A stretch of DNA of 12,270 nt from Haplosporangium gracile (taxonomy: Eukaryota > Mortierellomycota > Mortierellomycetes > Mortierellales > Mortierellaceae): contig JAAAUF010000880.1 of NCBI GenBank assembly GCA_015499985.1, forward strand, positions 4,902-17,171. Reading direction: 5' to 3'. A program made the position numbers and the translations under genes. The notes under the pieces were generated by a model that worked only from the letters and a program-made list of their open reading frames with translations, did no database searches and had not been told where the DNA came from. Shown here piece by piece: positions 1-9,181 of the stretch (its first letter is position 1; each line of letters starts with the position of its first letter).

Positions 1-12
1 TTTTTTTTTTTT

Positions 13-24
13 TTTGGCGCGAAA
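13..24. promoter_or_regulatory. Palindromic E2F-type site
   Basis: The sequence TTTGGCGCGAAA follows a T run. Read on either strand it gives an E2F consensus core (TTTGGCGC on one strand, TTTCGCGC on the other). E2F/DP factors drive G1/S genes. Ascomycetes and basidiomycetes largely replaced them with SBF/MBF, whereas early-diverging fungi are reported to keep E2F. The site would suit the promoter of a leftward gene beginning outside the window. A single 12-base match is not proof of binding. Confidence 0.4.
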
Positions 25-810
25 GTTAAAATATAAAGTGGAGGATCGGTCGCGCTGTCGTCGAGTAGAGGTGGACGATAGGAATACAGAAGAGCCAGTG
101 ATCGGTGTTGTTGTGAGAGGGGAAGTGAAAAGTCGATGAGGTGGTGTGAGGTGAAGAATGTTAGGAAGAAACGGAAAAGGAATGGGCAGTTGAGTTTGTT
201 CAGGACTGATCACTTGTTGTTGCTGTTGTTGTTGCTATGCAATGTGGACAATGAGAGTATGTTTGAGTGGGAATCGTCGTTGGGATTGCTGACGATGTGT
301 AAGAAAACGAAAAAGGAGAGGAGGAGACAATAAATTATAAAAAATAAAGAGAATAAGGGAGGAAAGACGAAGAAAGAAGGAAAAAAAGGGCAAGAAAGGT
401 AAAGACAAAAAAAGGCAGGAAGAGATGGACACGGGACTCAAAGGTCCATCATGCGATGGGCAAGAAAAAACGACACTCTTTTATCGTCTTTGCTAGTGAA
501 GAAGCAATACGTTATCCATAATGAGATCGATGCCATCGCCAAAATTCATACTTTCAACTGGATCCAGCCCCTTCCTCTCCCTCCTCCCCTCTTTCTTATG
601 AACGACTTCCCCCCCTTCCCTTCTCTCTCTCCCCTCTCGCCCTCTTTAGCCCTCCCCCCCCGACTCTTCGTGTTCATTCTCAATGCAACCGTTAACCAGC
701 CAATGCGACCCCACACCTGCCAAGTTTAGATATTTGTCGACATACCCACAGCGCCAGGAGTCACCCCGTGGATACTTCTTTCTCCCTTCTTCAATCCTAC
801 CTTCATGGGT

Positions 811-834
811 ACACACACACACGCACACACACAT
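811..834. repeat. (AC)n microsatellite with one interruption
   Basis: About eleven AC dinucleotides in a row, with one A changed to G. It lies just beyond the 3' end of the minus-strand coding relic. The His/Thr- or Val/Cys-rich open frames crossing it are products of the repeat and are not genes. Confidence 0.9.
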
Positions 835-877
835 TCATGCATATACTTTTGCTCTCTCACACTCGTGCGTGCACTCA

Positions 878-2866
878 CATGAAAAGACAAGAAAAAGGAG
901 CGATTCGAAAGGCAACACTAACAAACACATACACATATTTTTCATGTGAGATCCAGCGAGTCGTTGTATTCTTAATCACAGTTTCGTTTTCTTTGATCTC
1001 TGTAAACACAAGCGACCAAGCGAGTTCCGGATAAGCATCGTCAGTAGTTGAGGTGGTGTTTGTTTCCTCAAATAACGGTGGTGGTGGTGGTTCGCTCGAT
1101 CTAGATTGATTGGCCTCGTGACCATCATTGGCATGTCGTTTGGCCGCTCGAGAAGAAAGAGGGCCTCCACAGGTGTTTTCTTGTGGCAGGCACCCATGCG
1201 CTCTCTTCGGCGCTCCGGAAAGATTTCCTCATCCTGATTCAACTCGTTCGACACCCAGTCCGTGCAAGTCGTTGTATTCGCTTTACCAGAAGTTCATTTT
1301 CCTTCAACAGGTCATCAGCAGCAAAGCCAATGCGTAGTTTATCATATAAACGTTCAAGAAACTTAGTATATTGGTTGTTCATTAACATCCGTGAGGCATC
1401 ACAATAAGAACATGAAGTAGTAGTAGTTGGCATACCGCGTGTTCGCCATCAACATCGACTGTGAAAGACTGGTCAAGCTCATTGAAAGTGAGAGCTTAAA
1501 CCCATACTCACATCCGGCCACGCCTTCGAGATCGCAGCCCGGACACCAGCGAGGAGGCTTCTGCTCCAACATGGGTCTATTTAGGACGTCAAAAATCGTT
1601 AGTGTCATGCAGTTGCTACAGGTACGAGCAAGTGGTATCCAAGATAACCGTACACCAACTTATAAAAATCAAGAAGTGTTTGTGACGTATATCCAACGAC
1701 ATGAGCGCGCAACTGCACAAAACGAGAGACTTAAACAGCCATCCCCAAGCAACAATGGCTTAGTATTCATGCATTCAGCTGCTGTCAAGTCCCTTGATTT
1801 TCTGTCCGAGCAAATAATTACCTGCACGTTGTTTTACAATGGCAACTGAGATAGTACTGGGAGCATCTCCTAGTCCCCGTTTCGTTGGGATGTTTTGTTG
1901 GGATCGATCCTCATTCCGCGCAATGAAAGGCTTGCATTTTGCCTTTCGTCTATTGTACATTAGATAGTTTCGGATTATGTGTTGTTCTTGAGCAAAACTA
2001 GCGCTGATATGTCGAAGGTACTCTATACCTACAGTTGCAATTTTTTGGCGCGGGGGTCGCTTGTTTCCAGTTCTTGGACGGGATCTGTCGGTCGGAAACC
2101 TTGATGGCCTTGGCGAAACCCGTTCATGACCAATTCTTTCTTGTCGTCATCGTCTACTTTTGCCCGAAGGTTCTTAAAGTAGACGAGCTCGCCCACTCGA
2201 TGTCAACTTTCTGAGCAGCCTGACAATGTTCGTCTCACAGCACCGTGACAATGTAGGCCTCGCCTGATGGTTGCCCATCGTCCTCTAGAAATGGTGGCTC
2301 GGGGTGTTCCGTGTTGTCTGTTGGAGTCATCACTGCCTTTCCAAGCTCGATTCTAAGGAAGCAGACCTAGAGTTTGCAACGAAGATGTATTGTCACTGAG
2401 TACGTTCCTTTCTCGTTTCTTCATATCGGTGATTTGAATTAATTGACAGGTCCACCGTGAAGCCAACGCGTAGAGCTTAATATTACCTCGTCCACATAAC
2501 CTGTCTTGTTCTAGTTGACTAGTAGTCCTGAGACGCGTTTGAAAGTAGGAAAGACTTGAGCTGGTAAAGAAACTCGGTGTTTCTGTCTGGTCGTTGGTCA
2601 ACGTTGTACGGAGATGTGTGTTGCTGTTATTGAATGTCGCGTTGCGATTAGCTTGTTGGAAGCTAAAGAGAGCAGATTGATCTTTTCTTTTGAGTAAGTG
2701 ACTGACTGAGCAAGTAAAGCCTTGTCCTGTAGGTAGTTTTGTGCTTGGAGTCGCTTGAAGGCGGACTGACTGGTTGTGACGGGAAGAGAAGGGACAAGCA
2801 AACGTGCAAGATGTGTTTGTAGTTTTTGTGCTCTGTGGGTCCAGAAGATCTTGGTTAGCAGTCACC
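878..2866 (-). pseudogene. Decayed POT1-like telomere end-binding protein gene
   Basis: Hand translation of the minus strand gives protein-like pieces in several frames. In gene order they are as follows. 2801-2598 contains LLAQSVTYSKEKINLLSLAS (late OB1?). 2626-2522 contains NTEFLYQLKSFLLSN (the helix after OB1?). Near 2475-2370 is WTCQLIQITDMKK, like the first strand of OB2. 2330-2200 carries a D-E-H motif. 2196-2041 begins VGELVYFKNLRAK. 2040-1778 contains GIEYLRHISASFAQEQ. 1724-1608 contains LRAHVVGYTSQTLLDFYKL. 1608-1399 has a W-C-P-G-C motif. 1483-1400 contains FTVDVDGEHAV. 1433-1242 contains KFLERLYDKLRIGF. 1228-878 contains ELAWSLVFTEIKEN. The order and the D-x-H, VG..V...N...K and RA-x-V pattern recall POT1, which caps the telomeric 3' overhang through OB folds. 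Lesions include TGA at 2237-2235, a frame change at about 2200-2196, another at the A6 run (2046-2041), and TGA at 1231-1229. The neighbouring gene on the other strand is intact, so poor sequence quality is unlikely to explain these. The coding character is fairly sure, but the family is from memory. Unknown introns could account for some of the frame changes. Confidence 0.5.
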
Positions 2867-3873
2867 TTAGCACATGCTGTATGTTTTTATCTCCTCTTCT
2901 TTGACCTCTCCCTCCTCCTTTTGCTTATTTGTCCCAGCATCTCCTCTCTGGCATTCCTTTTTTCTCTCTCTCTCTCTCTCTCTCTCCCTTTATTCCCACT
3001 AATAATTTTAACATCCCCTCTCTCTGCCTTGTCTTCATACCCTTATTGCCTGTTGCAGATTCTCTTCCGCACCACCCTGATCCCCGTCTCTTTGCAAACA
3101 CAAGCACACAACCACCAGTCTTTTTTATCATAGTACGTTGCAACAACAACAACAGCAACAACAACCCCTTTTGTCTGCTTGTATGTCCGTTCTTCTTTGA
3201 ATGAACAACCTATACGTCCGCCTCCACCTACCCTACTCACCTCACCATCGCACTGAGACAGGAGATTGCACCTCAATACCACCGCCACTCCTCTTTACCC
3301 TATAACAGACAAAACGGTTTCACTTGTCCAAACAGACTGTTCACGGACTTGTTCACGGAAAAAAAGAGCAAAATACACTCATTGCCATCAACGACGCAAA
3401 GGAGAGCGACATAGCAAAAGAAGGATAAGACAAGGCAGGGCCAATGTGCCCTGACCCTATGTCATCCCTGCCTACTCTTCCTTCCAACGATTTTTTCTCT
3501 ATCCCTCTGTCTCTTTCTCACTTGCCTTCTTACTTTCCATCCACTGTCTCACCTTTCTTCTCTTAAACACACGTGTTGACTGTTGGACCTTCTATCTTCC
3601 TTTCTTCCCTCGTGTAATAGAACCACGACTTGCTGCAACAGCAACAATAACAACCCCTACACCGACTCGGCCCCCGCACTCTCTCACTCCTACTTCCTCT
3701 CACTTTCCCTCCTTTCCCTTCTCCACCAGCCGTGGTCTCCCAACCACACCCTATTATCCCATCTACCGCCACTAACACTTACTCCACCAAAAAGGAGCGA
3801 ACAGGGTCACGGCTACCTGAACACAATAGGACTACCTAAACATAACAGGACAACCCACAGATAAACGTGTATT
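2867..3873 (+). promoter_or_regulatory. Pyrimidine-rich upstream region of the cortical anchor gene
   Basis: About 1 kb without a convincing gene. The + strand is dominated by C and T, with a (TC)12 tract at 2963-2986, CAA-repeat stretches near 3141-3165 and 3634-3655, and many CCTC/CTCC blocks. I see no TATA box close to the start. CT-rich promoters and leaders are common in fungi, so this is best read as promoter plus 5' leader. It is also the divergent space between this gene and the minus-strand relic. Confidence 0.5.
2963..2986. repeat. (TC)12 microsatellite
   Basis: Twelve uninterrupted TC dinucleotides in the pyrimidine-rich upstream region. Purine/pyrimidine mirror tracts of this kind can bind GAGA-type factors or form triplex DNA. 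No function can be read from the sequence itself. Confidence 0.9.
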
Positions 3874-6800
3874 ATGGCCGAATCCGTTGCGGCACCTCAA
3901 CTTTCGCTCAGGAGATCACCAGGACAGCCCCTTAGAAACTCGGCCTCGTCCTCGCTCACTAACATCCAAACCATCGCCCAGGCGAGAGCCGAGCTCGAGG
4001 GTCGCCTGACAAATATCCACAATGACCTCCAACTGACCCAGACCATTGGTCTGCTCTTTGTCAAACGCCAGGAAGATCTTAAGAATTGCTTTGAACAGCT
4101 CCAATTGCTGGACGACCAGGAAAAGCAGGCAGACGCTGATCAAGGAGAGGGTCTTGATGCAGCAGGTTCCGAAAGGGGCGATGATGCAGCAACAGCAGCA
4201 GCATCAAAGCCACTGCCAGAGTCCTTCCGAGAGCAACTCGTCGCCTTGGACCGCGACTTTCAGGAGGGTCAAGACGGCATCGTTGGCCTGAAATGTCTCA
4301 TTGACGCGCAGCTTGTAAGTGGAAACGAACCAAAAATTGTGAGTGAGTGAAAGAGAAAATGAAAGAGAGGGTGGTGTGTTCATGTGGATGGTATAAGCAC
4401 GTGTCTGTAAGAGTTTGTGTATGTAGAATACGCAGAGGAGGCCTCAGTCAGAGTGAATTGCGAGTATAAAATGGTGCTGCAATTATCAATGCAAGATAGG
4501 GTGCAGTCAGTCGAATTTGCCTGTTTTTCAGGACGCATTGCGAGTGAACATGAGGGCGTGCTGCAATCGACGAGACAAGATAGGATGGTGCAATTGAACC
4601 TGTTTTTCACAATGGATTACGAGTGAATAAGAGGGCGTGCAGCCATTGACAAACTTGGTTATTAGCGTTTGATCTCATCTCATATTTCAATTATTTTTTT
4701 TATTCTCCTCTTGCCTTGTAAGAGGAACTTGATCCGTTTGAGACACTGTTGGTGAACGACTGTTGAGTTTCCTTCACCATCTCCATTATTTGTTTGACCC
4801 TTTCTTTCTTTTTCTTTTTTTTTTTTTTTTTTTTCTTTTTGAAGGGCCGTTGGTCCCATGCAATTTTTGGGTGCTCACAACCAATTCAGATTTAATATCC
4901 CACACAGAGAATGTCCACTATGTGGTTTACCTTCATATTCAACAGTCGACAATCGGCATGCGAGCCTGTTATGGAGGGTTGTGCGCGCAGACACCTGTCC
5001 AGTTTCATTTGCGAGTTTGCGAGCTGACTGTGTAGTCTGGGTTAAGCGATTTTTTGCACGGGAAATAAACGTGGACAACAAGAGCACCGACCGTTATGAT
5101 TTTTGAACTGGGTTCCAAACCATCATAACTGACCACCACTTTTTTTCTTTACATATTTGTTATGCTTTTATGCTTTGCAGCCCGTGACAGCATCCAACTC
5201 GGCGAATGATCTCTCGACATCGCGCTCAGGCTCCGTCCTTGCTCCAAGCGCACTGCCCTCAAGTACTCTTCCTGCTCAGACGATATCCAAGCCCCGTCGC
5301 CACAAGGTCAACATGAACTCGGCTCCCTCGACAAATGATGCCGCATTCCCTCTACAGATTCAGGAAGAGTTGCTAAACCAAGTCCGATACTGGACTACTC
5401 AAGCCGAGTTGAAGGAGAAGCTGAACCAAGAGTACGACCTCAAAATTAATGAACAGGAACGAATCATCGATGCTTTGAACAAGCAGCGACGACTCCGTGA
5501 AGAGAATGAAGGTAGATTTATAGGCGTTGTCGGACATGTTGCATTCATCTTCATACCCAGACCTTTTGAAGATATCTGAGTCTAACGCAAACATTATTCA
5601 AATAGAGCGTCAGAAGGAGGATCAGTGGAACTTGGAGCTGCAGAACCAAGAGCTCCGGAACCTGAACGTGGATTTGCAGGCTCAGTTGTCCAAGGCGACT
5701 CATGAGAATGCCAAGGTCCAAAAAGCATTCGCGACGGCAACGGAACAGGTCGAGCAGCTCAAGGACAAGGAAGAGAAGACGTCTAACCAGCTCGAAATCA
5801 CCAAATCGCGACACGAGCAAGACATGGCGACAATGCGGAAGCACATGGCAGGAATCCAACGCGAGAAATCCGATCTATTGACCAAGGTCGAAGACCTCAA
5901 CACCACCATGACTCTGCAGCAACGAAAGCTCGCCAAAAAGGCGACTCTGGATGCGATTGCTCTGGCTCAGGAGATGGAGGAGAAGACCACTGCTGAGCCT
6001 GCGGTTGAGGCACCTGTCTTGATTCAGGCCCCAGTCAAGACCATTAGCGGCGAGGAAGCCGTTGTTCCTACCGTCGTCGCGCCTGCAGTTGCTGAGCCCA
6101 AGGTCGCATCATTGGCTCGAGAGACGTCCTTTGCTCATCAACAGTCCATCATCAACGAGCTTCAGTCGAAACTCAGCAAGGAGATTACGGAAAAAGAGGA
6201 GCTCATCACCGAGAAGGAGGAACTGGTTAAGATGCTTGCGGACCGTGAGGAGACGATCGAGACCATGCGCCTTGAGGGAGTTGCCGTCTTTGAGCCCACA
6301 CCTTTGAACGAAAAGTCGAGCTTGGGACTTCTTCAAGGTCACGGATCCCGAAATGCTTCCGACATGGATGTTCTGGAAGATGTCGACGGCTATGACCATC
6401 GCGACTTGAGCATGAGCCTTTCCGAGAGTGGATCTCGTGACTTCGACGGACGTGGTTCTCCCTTTCCCACCGGCGGACTCTTTGCCGAGCTGGCCCAGGC
6501 TACATCAACTACCAACGTCAAGGCTGCGGAATACAGGGATCAGGAAATCATGACTGAGCCTATTGAGAGCTGGATCCACACCATCCCTGGCTTTGTCCTA
6601 CCCACCAATGGTGACAGCTCTCCATTAACTGCGGATTCATTGGACAAGGACGCCGTTGAGGCCTACGAAAGCGATCATGCCACGACTATTGTCAATGGCA
6701 TTGACTCTTCAGTTTCTGACAAGGAAATTGTTGCAGAAGACAAGGATGACAAAGCCGAGGCGATTATTACTGGCAAACCTGGAACAGAGACAAAGCATAT

Positions 6801-9093
6801 CCCTATCGACATTGTCTCCACAGTACCTGCCAGCGATATCCCCGCCGTAGCCGCCGCCGTTATCCCTGCGGTTGTCGCTGCTACTATCAAGCCCGCACAG
6901 GATGGCGCCATTTCATCATCACTCACCACCGAGACTGCCGGTGCTCACACCACTGTCGAGTTCGCTCAGGCTAATTTAACCAACGATGTGCAATATACCC
7001 CTAGCCCAGCTGCACACTTTGAGGAAGGAGACGTTAAGCCCACTGCCGACAATTCTGTTCGTAGTGGTAGTGCATCCAAGTCTGATGTGGAGGACGAGCG
7101 CCGCCTTACGTGCGATATGAGCCAGACTATCTCGGAGTCTTCGGCTGTCGAGTCACCACCACCAGTTCCTATTGTCCCAACCGATCTTGCCGAGACTGCG
7201 ACAGACAACCCGTTGCTGGAGCCTGAAGACCGCGAGTTCAGAGTGTCGTTTGGGTCAGCATTCGGTGGCGACCAGAGTGCGACGGATACCGGCCGAATCA
7301 AGTCAATCTACCAGGACAACGCTATTTCGCCTGTCGCTTCTCTGGAACTGTCTCAGGAACATACCGAGACCGCCTCAACCGACGAGCAGGCCAAGGACGA
7401 CGAGAAGCACTCGAAGCTGGAGACTGCAGCGCCTTTGGCAGTCGCAGCTGCTATTGCGGCAGTAACAACAGCCGCTGCCGCCGCGAACTCTTCTTCAGAT
7501 CAAAATAGCGTTTCATCTGCTGAGGAGTCATCCCCTACGCCTGCGCAACTTGCCGCGACAAACAAGGAGGTGCCTTTGCCAACATCAGTAACGGTTCAAA
7601 CGGAGCAACCTCTTGCTGCAAGTGGAGAAGTGCCATTGGGTCGCCCATCCACCACCGTCGTCGAGGTCTCTTCACACACCACGTATACATATGCCGCCCC
7701 CAGCACGAGCCAGGTGAACTTGACTCGCCTCAACAATGGAGTTGGCAATATTACTCAGCACCACCATATCATCACGGACTCTTCGGATGCTACGATCGGC
7801 CGCCACCCCGACTATAGACCATCGCCAAACGGCTCCATCTCTAGCATGTCGACCGACTACAACCAAGACGGCTATTTCCGCAATGGCAGGAGGATGTCTA
7901 ACAGCTCCAATTATGATTTGACGCCCACTGATCCAACTATGATCCAGTTGATTACTCAGACGATGATTGGCGATTACCTTTGGAAGTACACCCGCCGCAG
8001 ATTTACGACCATGATGAATGAGAAGATGCATTGGCGTTATGTCTGGGTTCACCCCTACACCAAGACCATGCACTGGAGTTTGAAAAGCCCCGGTTCCGCA
8101 GGATCCTCGCTGCAATCTGGAAAGAGCGGTAAGTATCTGCTAAGCTTGCCTTTTATGTTTTTGTTTTTGTCTCACCTTTTTCTCTCTGTTATTGTCAATC
8201 ATAGCAAACTGTGTGTAAGGTGCATGCTGATTAATTACGATCTAAAATTTCTTTTTTTTTGCGCCTATTTAGGATTGATCGTTGCCGTGACTCAGATCAC
8301 CGAAGAGGTGCCCAACTCGGACCTGCCCACCGTCAGTCTTGTGATCCAAACCACCAGTCGTTACATTAAGTTGAAGGCCCCCACTCGCGAAAAACACGAC
8401 TTGTGGTTCAGAGTAAGTCCACGACCAATTGTTTCACAACCTTTCGTTAGCATGTGTGAAAGGGTTGTTAAGGATCTGATTGAGTTGGTTCTAACTCAAA
8501 GTATTGAATGATTTTTCTACTTAATTTTTTTTTTTTTTCATAATGCGCGTTTTTCCTTCACAAACCAGTCGATCTCCTACCTGCTTTCGCGTCCTTCCTC
8601 ACCTGGAGCAGATGCGCCGGGCGACAACCAGACTTGGTCTGAGGTCCAGGCCAACCATCACCATTCTTCTTCCCGATCGACACCGGCACTTCCCACCAAC
8701 GATGCTGTCATGACTCTTCGCCAGAGCGAGATGGGAGGTAGCACTCTCCGGAAGAGGTCGAGCTTGGCTCGCATTCAGGGAGCCTTTAGACGGAACTCGA
8801 CCTCTCGCGATGGTTTGTCAACGAGCCCTAATTCGACCAGTGCTGTTGGATCCCCCAGGATTGGATCCTCGGGAGCACCTCTTGGAGCAGTCTCAACCTC
8901 GGCTGCTACTGCTACTGCTGCTAATGCTGCGGAGAAACGGGCGAGTGTTATCAATCTTTCTACAGCGTACCCAACTACTCAAGGAGTTAACGGAAAACAC
9001 GGAGTCAACGTTGGCTCGACCGTTGGCGTTGGCGGGAATGGGACTGTGAATGGGGGCTCTATCCTTGCCCAGGCTGAGAGAGAGATTGCCTAA
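3874..9093 (+). CDS. ApsA/Num1/Mcp5-type cortical anchor protein with PH domain
   Basis: Five exons join in frame: 3874-4314, 5181-5511, 5606-8128, 8273-8412, 8569-9093, giving about 1319 residues. Residues about 25-147 are coiled coil (TQTIGLLFVKRQEDLKNCFE), like the ApsA N-terminus. A second coiled coil is at about 190-369 (LLNQVRYWTTQAELKEKLNQ) and a third at about 432-484. Residues about 490-1030 are acidic, Ser/Thr/Pro-rich and disordered, with two Ala/Val-rich stretches (about 660-690 and 864-890). The PH domain (Mcp5/Num1 class) spans about 1037-1153, with IGDYLWKYTRR, RYVWVHPYTKTMHWS, SRYIKLKAPTREKHDLWFR and SISYLLSR. A tail follows with a basic patch at about 1206-1224. In this family the PH domain binds PI(4,5)P2 at the plasma membrane. 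The coiled coils recruit dynein and, in yeast Num1, mitochondria, for nuclear positioning. The first ATG is used because it heads the conserved coiled-coil exon. The tandem repeats of yeast Num1 are absent, as in many ApsA-like proteins. Confidence 0.88.
4315..5180 (+). other. Intron 1 of the cortical anchor gene (866 nt)
   Basis: GTAAGT follows a Leu codon and TTTGCAG precedes a Pro codon, in phase 0. Joining them continues the protein in the frame of the conserved second coiled coil. At 866 nt it is far longer than the other introns here (94, 144 and 156 nt). It holds tandem ~80-bp repeats (4461-4650) and a run of 20 T (4815-4834). Short open frames inside (for example 4763-5106) show no recognisable protein. 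A small cassette exon cannot be excluded. Confidence 0.75.
4461..4650. repeat. Tandem repeat of an ~80-bp unit, about 2.3 copies
   Basis: CGAGT starts at 4461, 4541 and 4620, so the period is 80 then 79 bases. Each full copy carries, in the same order, a GTGCTGCAAT block, CAAGATAGG, AATT, and CCTGTTTTTCA. The third copy stops after GAGGGCGTGCAGCC. The copies differ at many positions, so the duplication is not recent. It lies wholly within intron 1. Confidence 0.8.
5512..5605 (+). other. Intron 2 of the cortical anchor gene (94 nt)
   Basis: The donor GTAGAT follows GAATGAAG and the acceptor is AAATAG. A perfect CTAAC branch point lies at 5582-5586, about 20 bases before the acceptor. Splicing joins ..REENE to ERQKEDQWNLE inside the second coiled coil in the right phase (G + AG). 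An apparent start codon at 5527 lies inside this intron and is not the real start. Confidence 0.88.
8129..8272 (+). other. Intron 3, frame-preserving and stop-free, inside the PH domain
   Basis: The donor is GTAAGT and the acceptor CTATTTAG, in phase 1. Splicing restores SGKSG followed by LIVAVTQITEE, as a PH domain needs. The length is 144 nt, a multiple of three, and the host frame crosses it without a stop. Retention would add 48 mostly hydrophobic residues. The intron's pyrimidine-rich AT composition supports it being an intron. Confidence 0.85.
8413..8568 (+). other. Intron 4 of the cortical anchor gene (156 nt)
   Basis: GTAAGT follows LWFR and ACCAG precedes SISYLLSR, in phase 0. Joining them completes the C-terminal helix of the PH domain. 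The unspliced frame ends at TGA 8509-8511, so the long unspliced reading frame over exon 3 does not represent the protein. Confidence 0.88.
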
Positions 9094-9175
9094 GAGTGCT
9101 CTCTCTTTACTTTTTTCGATACCAATCAAATAGTGCGACTGTGGACAAGAAGTGAGGAGTAACCAAAAACAAAAC

Positions 9176-9181
9176 AATAAA
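9176..9181 (+). terminator. Poly(A) signal of the cortical anchor gene
   Basis: AATAAA lies 83 bases after the TAA stop of the five-exon gene, in an A-rich stretch. Fungal signals are degenerate, so the exact match is helpful but not conclusive. Confidence 0.5.

Larger units (their letters stand above)
1..870. other. Gene-free stretch, possible promoter of a leftward gene
   Basis: No reading frame here looks like protein. The short open frames are made of low-complexity Leu, Pro or Lys/Arg runs. The + strand is rich in A and G at about 300-440, so the minus strand is pyrimidine-rich there, as the + strand is in front of the gene at 3874. By that analogy this may be the upstream region of a minus-strand gene to the left. 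A C/T-rich block at about 570-665 faces the other way. The (AC)n microsatellite at 811-834 closes the stretch. Confidence 0.4.

Noticed and set aside
136..333. A small + strand open frame with a Leu run.
   Set aside because: The Leu run comes from a TTG/CTG triplet tract in purine-rich sequence, with no start context or homology cue.
1427..1849. A 140-codon + strand open frame (starts MAYRVFAIN).
   Set aside because: It lies opposite the minus-strand relic, whose overlapping frames read as more coherent protein. I recognise no family, and the open length can come from antisense of old coding sequence. It is not excluded as a real small gene.
2043..2053. A second E2F-like match (TTTTGGCGCGG).
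   Set aside because: It lies inside the relic's coding sequence (DPRAKK) and lacks the palindromic right half, so it is probably chance.
2466..2538. Two ACGCGT (MCB/MBF) hexamers, 2466-2471 and 2533-2538.
   Set aside because: Both are within relic coding sequence, with no start site nearby. Hexamers are expected by chance.
7672..8115. A 147-codon minus-strand open frame opposite exon 3.
   Set aside because: Antisense shadow of the coding exon with no protein-like pattern.
5527..8511. A single 994-codon open frame taken as the gene.
   Set aside because: Its start lies in intron 2 and its last part runs through introns 3 and 4. The spliced five-exon model restores both the coiled coil and the PH domain.
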